Below are positions 28,169 to 35,475 of a stretch of 64,000 bases of DNA, piece after piece. The stretch lies in the NCBI GenBank assembly GCA_963801855.1, contig CAWDGK010000004.1:186001-250000 (forward strand). The letters are read 5' to 3'. The translations under genes and the position numbers were made by a program. Each line of letters begins with the position of its first letter. Position 1 is the first letter of the stretch. The notes under the pieces were generated by a model. It saw only the letters and a list, made by a program, of their open reading frames with translations, was not told the DNA's origin and did no database searches. The DNA is from JACDAN01 sp963801855 (GTDB lineage Bacteria > Actinomycetota > Thermoleophilia > Gaiellales > Gaiellaceae).

Positions 28169-28240
28169 GGCGCACCCGGCCTCCTCCCCACCGCAAGCGT
28201 ATTGGCGAAAGGCACGCGAATGTGTCACGGGACCGTGTCG
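28169..28240. repeat. intergenic repeat, copy B
   Basis: Shares 21 identical bases (28169-28189) with copy A at 19971-19991 and weaker similarity up to about 28240. Here it fills the gap between the truncated dehydrogenase gene and the TIM-barrel gene. CCCTTTC at 28159-28165 could pair with GAAAGG at 28207-28212 to close a stem around the conserved core. Confidence 0.55.
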
Positions 28241-28280
28241 GAAGCGTGAAGATGTGCCCGGTGACTCCGAGGGCGCCCCG

Positions 28281-28859
28281 ATGACTTCGCGCCGGCTCAG
28301 CCAGGCCATCTCCGAGGGCGACGGGATTTCCGTCGTCGTCGCCGTCGACGGGCCCGAGGCGGCTCGCATCGCCGAGGAAGCCGGGGCGGAGGCCGTGCTC
28401 GTCCACAGCGGACAGGAGCGCAGCCTGGGCTCCATCCGGGCGATGACCGAGCTACCGATCCTCTTCTTCTTCGACGGGCAGAGCGCTGACGCCCTCGAGG
28501 GTGCCGACGCCTGCATCGTGGACGTCCGAAACGACGACCGCGACTGGCTCGACCGGGTTCGCATCCAGCTCTCCGACCAGTTCGAGCTCGCCCCGCGGAT
28601 CTGCACGGACGAACATTTGGAGTTCGTCCTGGAGGAGCTCGACCCGGAAGTGCTCGTCCTCGGTGCCGCCGGCGACGAGGCGCTCGCCGAGGCGCTCGAG
28701 CTGCTCCCGGACGTACCGGCCGGGAAGCTCGCGATCGCCGACGTCGACGCCCGAACCCGCGACGAGGTGGCCGAGCTCGAGCGCGCCGGCATGGACGCGG
28801 TCATCGTCGCGGCCGGGAACATCTCGCACCTCGTGGGCGCGGCTCCGCCCGAAGTCTGA
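28281..28859 (+). CDS. small TIM-barrel protein resembling part of indole-glycerol-phosphate synthase
   Basis: 192 residues; ATG 28281 is chosen for GAGGG seven bases upstream (GTG 28254 also in frame). Alternating strands and helices such as ISVVVAVDGPEAARIAEEAGAE, LPILFFFDGQ, LAIADVDARTRDEVAELERAG and DAVIVAAGN recall the TrpC/TrpF class of phosphate-binding barrels, but the protein is too short for a full eight-stranded IGPS and I see no TrpC catalytic lysine pattern. No trp gene is near. Function not assigned. Very acidic composition. Confidence 0.65.
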   Translation: MTSRRLSQAISEGDGISVVVAVDGPEAARIAEEAGAEAVLVHSGQERSLGSIRAMTELPILFFFDGQSADALEGADACIVDVRNDDRDWLDRVRIQLSDQFELAPRICTDEHLEFVLEELDPEVLVLGAAGDEALAEALELLPDVPAGKLAIADVDARTRDEVAELERAGMDAVIVAAGNISHLVGAAPPEV

Positions 28860-28863
28860 GCTC

Positions 28864-30255
28864 CTGAGCACCCGCTCCCTCTCGGAAAGCCGGTGGGGAA
28901 ACCGCTGGCTCGCGCTCGGAGCGCTGCTCGCGGGCGCCGCCGCCCTCCGCCTCACCGGCGTCACGTACGGCCTGCCCTTCCCGCTCCTGAACCCGGACGA
29001 GGAGAGCATCGTCCCCCGCGCCTGGCGGATCGGGAACGGCGACGGCTTCGACCCGGACTGGTTCGAATACCCGAGCCTGCTGATGTACGCGATGGCGCCG
29101 CTCCAGCACTGGGCCGACGATCCCTGGTACCTCGGCGGTCGGCTCGTCGTCGTCGCGCTCGGCCTGGCCGGGATCGCGGCCGCCTGGTGGCTTGGAGACA
29201 AGGCGTACGGGACGACCGCAGGGTTCGTCGCGGCCGCAGTCACCGCGGTCGAGGTGACCCACGTCCAGTACTCCAGAATGGCCGTGACGGACGTGCCCAT
29301 GACGCTCGGGGTGGCGGTGGCTCTCGGGCTGATGATCACCCGGCGCCTCCCGGCCGCCGGTGTCGCGATCGGCTTGGCCGCGGGCTTCAAGTACCCCGCG
29401 TTCATCCTGCTCGTTCCGCTGGTGGTCGCGGGGTGGGGGGAATGGCGGCGCATCGCCGTCTCGGCCGCGCTTGCTCCGGTCGCGTTCCTCGCGTCCAGCC
29501 CCTTCTTCGTGATCCATCTTGGATCGGCGATCGGCGACGTTCGGCGTGTCCAGGCACTTGGACGGCGCGGCTGGCTCGGCTTCGAAAGCGACCACGCGAC
29601 ACCGATCGCGTTCCTCGACCGCCTCTGGGAGGGGATGGGACCGGCGTTGCTCGTTGCCATGTTCGGGCTCGTTCTCGCGCTGGTGGCCCGGACGCACGCC
29701 GACCGGATCCTGGTCTCGTTCGTGCTGGTCTACTTCGCGACGCTTCTGCCGCTCGACGCGCATTTCGACCGTTATGTCCTGCCGCTCGTCCCTGCTCTCG
29801 GGGCGTTGGCCGGGCGGGTGCGCTCGCTTGCCGCGGTGACCCTGCTGCTCCTAATCGTCCCGCTCGTCTGGTCGATTCGCGACACCCGGCCGCTGACCAG
29901 AACCGACACGCGGGTCGCCGCGCACGACTGGATGGAGCAAAACCTGACGCCGGGCGTCCTCGTCGCGGCCGATTCGTCGACGGCCGTTCCAGAGAGCCTT
30001 CGTGTCGTGCGCCTGGCGCTCCCCGGACCCGGCCGTCCGCCCGACCCGAAGCGCGACCTCGGCCGGCTCCGCGAGCTAGGCGTGGGTTACGTGCTCGCGA
30101 CGGGGGCGGTTGCGGACAGGGTCGCCGCCGCCGCGGGCCGCTACCCGCAGGCCGACCGCTTCTACGCCCAGCTCAGGCGACAGGGGAACCGTCGCTTCTA
30201 CCGGGCCGGTACGGGCACACTGGCGGGACCTTGGGTGGCGGTATACGAGCTGTAG
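28864..30255 (+). CDS. multi-spanning membrane glycosyltransferase of the GT39/PMT type
   Basis: About 463 residues with ten or so hydrophobic helices. The first loop holds PFPLLNPDEESIVPR, the Asp-Glu pair typical of GT-C enzymes that use polyprenyl-phosphate sugars; TAVEVTHVQYSRMAVTDVP and LDAHFDRYVLPLVPALG are further PMT-like blocks. It probably transfers a sugar to a protein or lipid outside the membrane. No ATG, GTG or TTG is in frame near the 5' end; CTG 28864 is the only close candidate, so the start is open and a base error is possible. Followed by the spermidine-synthase-like gene. Confidence 0.8.
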   Translation: MSTRSLSESRWGNRWLALGALLAGAAALRLTGVTYGLPFPLLNPDEESIVPRAWRIGNGDGFDPDWFEYPSLLMYAMAPLQHWADDPWYLGGRLVVVALGLAGIAAAWWLGDKAYGTTAGFVAAAVTAVEVTHVQYSRMAVTDVPMTLGVAVALGLMITRRLPAAGVAIGLAAGFKYPAFILLVPLVVAGWGEWRRIAVSAALAPVAFLASSPFFVIHLGSAIGDVRRVQALGRRGWLGFESDHATPIAFLDRLWEGMGPALLVAMFGLVLALVARTHADRILVSFVLVYFATLLPLDAHFDRYVLPLVPALGALAGRVRSLAAVTLLLLIVPLVWSIRDTRPLTRTDTRVAAHDWMEQNLTPGVLVAADSSTAVPESLRVVRLALPGPGRPPDPKRDLGRLRELGVGYVLATGAVADRVAAAAGRYPQADRFYAQLRRQGNRRFYRAGTGTLAGPWVAVYEL

Positions 30256-30293
30256 GAGGAGGACCGGCGACCGCGCGGCGGCACGGGCTCGCC

Positions 30294-31880
30294 GTGGCCG
30301 GAGCGGTCTTCGTCTCGGGCGCGGTCGTGCTCGGAATGGAGATCGCGGCGAGCCGGGTTCTCGCCCCGTTCTTCGGCAACTCTCTCTTCGTCTGGGGATC
30401 GCTGATCGGCATCGTCCTCGCCGGCCTCTCGATCGGCTACTGGGCGGGAGGCATCCTGGCCGACCGGTGGCCGGTGCCGCAGCTCCTCGCCGCCGTCATG
30501 GGCCTCGGCGCGCTCGGCGTGCTCGCAATCCCCGTGCTCGACGGCCCCGTGCTCGAGGCCATCGTCGAGTGGGATCCGGGCCCACGGCTCAATCCGCTGA
30601 TCGCGGCCGTCGCGCTCTTCGGCCTACCGAGCATCGTGCTCGCGGGAGTCGCGCCGATCGCCGTGCGGCTCCACGCGCAGTCGCTCCAGACACTGGGCCA
30701 GACCGCAGGCCGGCTCTTCGCGATCTCGACCGCCGGCTCGATCGCCGGCACTTTCGCGACGGCGTTCTGGCTGATCCCGGAGTTCGGCACCGACCAGCTA
30801 CTCGGGATAGCAGCGACGACGCTGTTCGTCGCCGCGGCGCTCTTTGCGCTCGCCGAGCGGCTGCCGATCACGGCGGCGGTGGCCCTCGCTGCGGCGGTGT
30901 TCGCCGGAGGCGCCGCGGTCAGCCTCGCCCCGGACACCGGCGGGAGGATCGCCGAGGCGGAGGCCCGGAACTGGTCGCCCCTCTACCGCCGCGCCGGCTC
31001 GGTGCTTGGCCAGGAACCGGAAGAGGCCGCGGGGCTGACGCTCCGCTACTCGAAGGACACCCGCTACCACCGGCTGACCGTGGCCGAGGACGAGACGAAC
31101 AGATACCTCCGCTTCGACAACTCGTACCAGAGCGGGATGCCGATCGCCCGTCCGTTCGGCACCGCTTTCGAGTACGCCGACTACTTCCACCTCGCACTCG
31201 CATACAAGCCCGACGCCAAGGACATCCTCTTCATCGGTCTCGGCGGCGGCTCCTCGCCCAAGCGCCTCTGGCGCGACTTTCCCGACCTCCGGATCCAGGC
31301 GGTGGAGCTCGACCCTGTGGTCGTCGACGTCGCCTATCGGTTCTTCGAGCTCCCGCGGGACTCACGCCTTCAGGTCGAGGTTGACGACGGTCGCCAATAT
31401 CTCGACGACACCGACCGCAAATGGGACGCGATCTTGATCGACGCCTTCTTCGCCGATGCCATCCCGTTCCACCTCTTCACGAGCGAGTTCATGGAGCTCG
31501 TTCGCTCGAAGTTGAACCCGGGCGGTGTCGTGGTGACGAACACGATCGGCTCGCTCGCCGGTGAGCAATCGAAGCTCTTTCGATCGGTGTACCGCACGTA
31601 CCGCACGGCCTTCCCGACCGTCCTCGTCCATCCGGTCCTCCTCTCGGGCGACGAGGGCGACGACGTGCTCCGCAATCTGATGCTCGTCGCGACCGAGCAG
31701 GCGGCCCCCGAGAAGGCCTTTCTCGCCGAGCGTTGGCGAGAGATCCGGGGCCGCTCGCGGGGTGCGCCGGATCTCGGCGATGCGATCCGGGACCGGCGGG
31801 AGGCGCCGGTCTCGGTGGTGGGCGTCCCGACGCTGACAGACGACTATGCCCCGACGGACGCCCTTCTCCTCATCGAGTGA
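30294..31880 (+). CDS. membrane protein with C-terminal spermidine-synthase-like domain
   Basis: About 528 residues. Seven or so transmembrane helices (AVFVSGAVVLGMEIAASRVLA, then FFGNSLFVWGSLIGIVLAGL) precede a cytosolic methyltransferase-fold domain at about 300-470: ILFIGLGGGSSPKRLW, VELDPVVVDVA, DGRQYL and DAFFADAIPFHLFT. The aminopropyltransferase GGGDG is GGGSS here, and the catalytic Asp lies in a changed context, so polyamine synthesis is not certain. Such fused proteins are widespread and mostly uncharacterised. TAGGAGGAGGA stands at 30253-30263, but the first good start is GTG 30294; TTG 30231 is the alternative. Confidence 0.8.
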   Translation: MAGAVFVSGAVVLGMEIAASRVLAPFFGNSLFVWGSLIGIVLAGLSIGYWAGGILADRWPVPQLLAAVMGLGALGVLAIPVLDGPVLEAIVEWDPGPRLNPLIAAVALFGLPSIVLAGVAPIAVRLHAQSLQTLGQTAGRLFAISTAGSIAGTFATAFWLIPEFGTDQLLGIAATTLFVAAALFALAERLPITAAVALAAAVFAGGAAVSLAPDTGGRIAEAEARNWSPLYRRAGSVLGQEPEEAAGLTLRYSKDTRYHRLTVAEDETNRYLRFDNSYQSGMPIARPFGTAFEYADYFHLALAYKPDAKDILFIGLGGGSSPKRLWRDFPDLRIQAVELDPVVVDVAYRFFELPRDSRLQVEVDDGRQYLDDTDRKWDAILIDAFFADAIPFHLFTSEFMELVRSKLNPGGVVVTNTIGSLAGEQSKLFRSVYRTYRTAFPTVLVHPVLLSGDEGDDVLRNLMLVATEQAAPEKAFLAERWREIRGRSRGAPDLGDAIRDRREAPVSVVGVPTLTDDYAPTDALLLIE

Positions 31881-31886
31881 CGGGGC

Positions 31887-31892
31887 TACCCT
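31887..31892 (+). promoter_or_regulatory. -10 hexamer TACCCT of the lipoprotein gene
   Basis: TACCCT seven bases before GTG 31900, no Shine-Dalgarno sequence; likely leaderless start of the 31900-33929 pair. Confidence 0.45.
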
Positions 31893-31899
31893 GAACGTG

Positions 31900-32523
31900 G
31901 TGCGAAGGGGCTTGATCCTGGCTGTGCTCGTGGTGGTCGCCTCCGGCTGCGGGTTCGGCGACGACGGCGTCGAAGAGACGGCGTCGGCGCGCGAGCAGCC
32001 TGCCGCCTGCCCCGCCGCGTGGAAGCCCGGCTGGCAGCGGCTCGCGAACCGGGTCAAGGTGCCGGTCTATTGCCCGAGCTGGATGCCGAGCCCGATCGAC
32101 GCCGAGATCGGCGGCCAGTGGAACAGCGATGGCGTCTCCGTCTCCAAGGACAACAGCTACCTCGCAGGCTTCCTCTGGCACGAGGCAGGCAGCGGCGACG
32201 TTCACGTCAACTTCCGCGGCTATCCGGGTAAGTCCGCCGTTCCGCGCTGCGAGGACACGCAGACCTCCGGCGGCAAGACCCGACGCCTGTCGGTCCCCTG
32301 CTTCAGCGACCCGCAGGGGACGCGAGAGGTCGGCGGCAAGGAGGTGACCGTGTACTCGGTCTCCCGCGACGCCGACCAGTGGCACGTCACGTACCTCTGG
32401 CGCGAGGACGGAGTGCTCTACGCGGTCAGCGAGCACGTCGCGCCGCCGTTGACGTACCGCCGCGTCCTCCAGAACCTCGACCGCATCGTCGGCGGCCTCG
32501 AGGTCATCGAACCAACCGCGTGA
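31900..32523 (+). CDS. predicted lipoprotein of unknown function
   Basis: 207 residues. A basic N-terminus, hydrophobic core and lipobox VVASGC (cleavage before Cys at about residue 18) make export and lipidation likely. The mature part has four further cysteines and Trp/Tyr-rich strands (WQRLANRVKVPVYCPSWMP, then DQWHVTYLWREDGVLYAVSEHV) suggesting a small beta-sandwich, but I do not recognise the family. It overlaps the next gene by four bases, so the two products probably work together at the cell surface. Confidence 0.8.
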   Translation: MRRGLILAVLVVVASGCGFGDDGVEETASAREQPAACPAAWKPGWQRLANRVKVPVYCPSWMPSPIDAEIGGQWNSDGVSVSKDNSYLAGFLWHEAGSGDVHVNFRGYPGKSAVPRCEDTQTSGGKTRRLSVPCFSDPQGTREVGGKEVTVYSVSRDADQWHVTYLWREDGVLYAVSEHVAPPLTYRRVLQNLDRIVGGLEVIEPTA

Positions 32524-33929
32524 AGCTCACCCGCAAGGAGTTGCTCGGCGGCGCGGCCGCCGGCGCGCTCGGGGCGGCCGGCATCTACGAGCTCGTCGAC
32601 AAGCTCGCGGACTCTCCGGTGCGCGCGGCGGGAGGCACCCGGCCGGCGGAGCAGCACCTCCTCGCCGAGGCGAAGCTGCTCGTGCACGAGGGGATCGAGG
32701 TGATCGAGCCTCCGCTCCACCACCAGGTGATCACTGCGCGCCTTGGCGTGCGCCCCAACCGGGCCGAGCTCGCGGACGCTCAGGCCGTCCTGGAACGGGC
32801 TCTGCGACGGATCGAGAACCGGTACGAGGTGACGCCCGCCGGGCTCGCCGTGACCGTCGCGTGGGGGCTTCCGTACTTCCGCCGCTTCGTCCCGGGCCTC
32901 GCGGACGGACACCTGCCCATCGACCGGCGCGCATCCACGAGCGCCAATCGCCCGGTGTCGGCCGCATTCGACGCGGAGAGATTTCCGAGCGACCTGAGCA
33001 CGACGATCCTGGAGCGGAACGAGGTCGCGTTTCTCCTGCGCAGCGACGACCGCGAGCATGTGGGCGACGGCGCGCAGTCGCTCTTTGCCGACACGGACGG
33101 CCTCTTCGAGCTCACGAGCATCCGGAAGGGCTTCCAGGGAGGCGGGTTCGCAGGCGGGCCGGGGCTGCCGAAGGCGATGGCGATCGCTGCAGGGGTCCAG
33201 GGCGCGGACCTGATCCCCGACGGCTCGCAGCTCTTCCTCGGCTTCACCTCCACGCAGCGCCAGACGCAGGGGCCGTCGCGCATCGCGAACTTCGAGACAC
33301 TCGGCTTCGTCGACGTCCGCGAGGGTTATTTCCGCGGTGGAACGCACATGCACCTCTCCCACCTGTTCGAGAACGTCGAGGCCTGGTACCTCGATTTCGA
33401 CTTTCGCCAGCGGGTCGACACGACGTTCCGTCCGGGCTTCGAGGCGCGCGAGGGCGCGCAGACCCTCCGGCAGGCGCCGGAGGACGCCGCGGGCGCTGCT
33501 GACCTGCGAGGCGATTTCCGCCGGGTCGGCGCGATCGGCCACAGCGGCTCGATCCAGCCCACCTCGCGCCTGCAGATGGACATCAAGGGCGCCGACGGCG
33601 AGCTGTATCCGAAGGGCAGCGCGATCCCGCAGCGGGCCGACTTCAACACGCTCGACAACCCGTTCTTCTGGACCGCCGAGCCCGACCGCGACCGGCACGG
33701 GGAGCAGCCCGAGCCGGGCCTGCACTTCATCAGCTTCAACCCCTCGAGCGATGATTTCCGCCGCAACCGGCTCGCAATGGACGGAAGGCTGCCCGACGGC
33801 ACACGCCTTCCGCTCGCGCCGGCTTCGAGGGCGCAGGGCCTGAACTCGGTCATCCGCAGCACCCACCGCCAGAACTTCGTCGTCCCACCGCGCGCGCGGC
33901 GCAGCTTTCCGCTCGTCGAGCTCCTCTAG
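32520..33929 (+). CDS. exported protein of unknown function, possible Dyp-peroxidase-like/DUF7405 relative
   Basis: 469 residues, GTG start. The N-terminus TRKELLGGAAAGALGAAGIYE resembles a twin-arginine signal with Lys in place of the second Arg. The body has VRPNRAELADAQAVLERALRRIE, ITARLGV, a glycine-rich GFQGGGFAGGPGLPKA and a late block GLHFISFNPSSDDFRRNRLAMDG. The overall course is reminiscent of Dyp-type peroxidases, but the canonical GFKDG motif and haem-ligand His context are not evident, so haem binding is unproven. Operon partner of the lipoprotein; stop overlaps that of convergent pfkA. Confidence 0.7.
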   Translation: MKLTRKELLGGAAAGALGAAGIYELVDKLADSPVRAAGGTRPAEQHLLAEAKLLVHEGIEVIEPPLHHQVITARLGVRPNRAELADAQAVLERALRRIENRYEVTPAGLAVTVAWGLPYFRRFVPGLADGHLPIDRRASTSANRPVSAAFDAERFPSDLSTTILERNEVAFLLRSDDREHVGDGAQSLFADTDGLFELTSIRKGFQGGGFAGGPGLPKAMAIAAGVQGADLIPDGSQLFLGFTSTQRQTQGPSRIANFETLGFVDVREGYFRGGTHMHLSHLFENVEAWYLDFDFRQRVDTTFRPGFEAREGAQTLRQAPEDAAGAADLRGDFRRVGAIGHSGSIQPTSRLQMDIKGADGELYPKGSAIPQRADFNTLDNPFFWTAEPDRDRHGEQPEPGLHFISFNPSSDDFRRNRLAMDGRLPDGTRLPLAPASRAQGLNSVIRSTHRQNFVVPPRARRSFPLVELL

Positions 33930-34969
33930 CCGAAAAAGGCTTTCGCGGTGTCGTACCACTCTGGGGGCACGGTCTTGAGCTCGCGAATTGCCTCCTCGAG
34001 CGAGACATCGACGATCTTGTCGCCGTGGAGGGCTGCCATGCGCCCGAATCTCTTCTCCTGGACGAGATCGGCCGCCTTGAGTCCGAACCGGGTCGCGAGA
34101 ACCCGGTCGCGCGGGGTGGGGGAGCCGCCGCGCTGGACATGGCCCAGCACGGTCACGCGCGTCTCGTAGCCCGTCCGCTCCTCGATGTCTCGCGCCAGCG
34201 CCTCGCCCACGCCACCCAGCCGGACATGGCCGAACTGGTCTGTACCGGCCTCCTGGGTGACCGTGCGCTGCTCGCCGGACTCGTACGTGAGCTCGTAGCC
34301 CTCGCTGACCACGACGATGGAGAAGTCCTTGCGCTCGTGCCGTCGGCGCAGCTCCTCACAGGCCGCCTCGACCGTGATCGGCTGCTCGGGAATGAGGATT
34401 GCGTCGGCCCCGCCGGCAATGCCGCTCATCACCGCGATCCAGCCCGTGTGCCGGCCCATGACCTCGACGACCATGACGCGGTTGTGCGACTCGGCGGTCG
34501 TGTGCAGCCGGTCGATCGCCTCGGTCGCGATCGAGACGGCGGTGTCGAAGCCGAACGTGTAGTCGGTTCCGGAGAGGTCGTTGTCGATCGTCTTCGGGAC
34601 ACCGACGACCGGGAGCTCGTGCTCGGCATGGAGTCGAGCGGCGACGCCCAGGGTGTCCTCGCCGCCGATCGCCACGAGGGCCGTGAACCCTTCCGACTCG
34701 ACGGTCTTCACGACCCTCTCGACGTCCCCCTCTGTCTTGTACGGGTTCGTGCGCGAGGTGCCGATGATCGTGCCGCCGCGAGGCAGGAGCCCGGAAATCC
34801 CGCGGTAGTCGAGCGGCTGGAAGAGCCCGTCGACCATGCCTCGCCACCCTTCGCGTACGCCGATGACCTCGTAGCCGCGGTCGAGTGAGCGTCGCGCGAC
34901 GGCCCTGATGACCGCATTCAGCCCCGGGCAGTCGCCGCCACCCGTCAGGATTCCGATCCGGCCTGGCAC
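33926..34969 (-). CDS. pfkA: 6-phosphofructokinase, actinobacterial group III, PPi-type signature
   Basis: 347 residues, GTG start. Phosphorylates fructose-6-phosphate. Blocks: RIGILTGGGDCPGLNAVI, RGGTIIGTSRTNP, ALVAIGGEDTLG, VGVPKTIDNDLSGTDYTFGFDTA, EVMGRHTGWIA and LGHVQRGGSPTPRDR. At the two donor-selecting positions it has Asp (GGED instead of GGDG) and Lys (PKTIDND instead of PGTIDND), the combination found in pyrophosphate-dependent enzymes. Leaderless start predicted from TAGGGT six bases upstream, shared with the tRNA promoter. Confidence 0.94.
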   Translation of the reverse strand: MPGRIGILTGGGDCPGLNAVIRAVARRSLDRGYEVIGVREGWRGMVDGLFQPLDYRGISGLLPRGGTIIGTSRTNPYKTEGDVERVVKTVESEGFTALVAIGGEDTLGVAARLHAEHELPVVGVPKTIDNDLSGTDYTFGFDTAVSIATEAIDRLHTTAESHNRVMVVEVMGRHTGWIAVMSGIAGGADAILIPEQPITVEAACEELRRRHERKDFSIVVVSEGYELTYESGEQRTVTQEAGTDQFGHVRLGGVGEALARDIEERTGYETRVTVLGHVQRGGSPTPRDRVLATRFGLKAADLVQEKRFGRMAALHGDKIVDVSLEEAIRELKTVPPEWYDTAKAFFG

Positions 34970-34974
34970 GGGGC

Positions 34975-34981
34975 TACCCTA
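34975..34981. promoter_or_regulatory. divergent promoter core shared by pfkA and tRNA-Leu
   Basis: The 7-bp TACCCTA reads as TACCCT on the plus strand (34975-34980), eight bases before the tRNA 5' end at 34989, and as TAGGGT on the minus strand (34981-34976), six bases before the pfkA GTG at 34969. Confidence 0.55.
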
Positions 34982-34988
34982 GAGCAGA

Positions 34989-35072
34989 GCCGAAGTGGCG
35001 GAATTGGCAGACGCGCCGGACTCAAAATCCGGTGGCCTTCGGGCCGTGTGGGTTCGATTCCCACCTTCGGCA
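34989..35072 (+). tRNA. tRNA-Leu (anticodon CAA)
   Basis: 84 nt. The acceptor GCCGAAG (34989-34995) pairs with CTTCGGC (35065-35071), discriminator A, no encoded CCA. The anticodon stem CCGGA/TCCGG encloses CTCAAAA, giving anticodon CAA for UUG codons. A long variable arm (class II) with GGCC/GGCC pairing and the T arm GTGGG-TTCGATT-CCCAC complete the cloverleaf. A hairpin-rich repeat element begins 17 bases downstream. Confidence 0.97.
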
Positions 35073-35088
35073 CTCCCCTCCGGGTTTT

Positions 35089-35381
35089 CGCGGAAAGTCT
35101 TGCGACTTTCCGCGACCCCCTTGAAGCCGGGCGCCGCTTCGCGGCGCGCGGCGCGCTCGCCGGGGGCGATACGGCGGCGAAGCTTCGTGAGCTGGTGAGC
35201 GGAACGGGCAAAGCCCGTTCCGCGGCGCCGATTCCAGGTCTTCGATGCCGCGCGGCGGGCTTCGCCCGTCGCGCTTGAGGGCTCTCGTACGTTCGGAATG
35301 CTCGCCCCGGGCAGTCGCGCCGCGCGCCGCGAAGCGGCGCCCGGCTTCCGGAGGGTCGCGGAAAGTCGGAGACTTTCCGCG
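35089..35381. repeat. hairpin-rich element bounded by 66-67-nt inverted repeats
   Basis: This fills most of the 403-base gene-free gap 35073-35475. The arms 35089-35155 and 35316-35381 are near-perfect reverse complements of each other. Each arm holds an 11-bp hairpin CGCGGAAAGTC/GACTTTCCGCG (35089-35114 and 35357-35381) and a GGGCGCCGCTTCGCGGCGC hairpin. The centre has GGAACGGGC-AAA-GCCCGTTCC (35200-35220) and GCGGGCTTCGCCCG. No coding frame with recognisable content is inside. The outermost left hairpin could end tRNA transcription. The position next to a tRNA gene suggests insertion; no transposase or direct repeat was found. Confidence 0.7.
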
Positions 35382-35412
35382 AAAGGCGCCCAGGCGCCGG
35401 AAGCGTTGTAGC

Positions 35413-35441
35413 TTGCAGGCGGCGGCGCCAAACTCGATACT
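35413..35441 (+). promoter_or_regulatory. livJ promoter
   Basis: TTGCAG (35413-35418), 17-bp spacer, GATACT (35436-35441). The start would fall near 35448, leaving a leader with GGAGGAGGAG before GTG 35476. A hairpin GGCGCC-CA-GGCGCC lies just upstream at 35385-35398. Confidence 0.55.
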
Positions 35442-35475
35442 GGCGCCAGAAACCGGCGATGGAGGAGGAGAAGTA

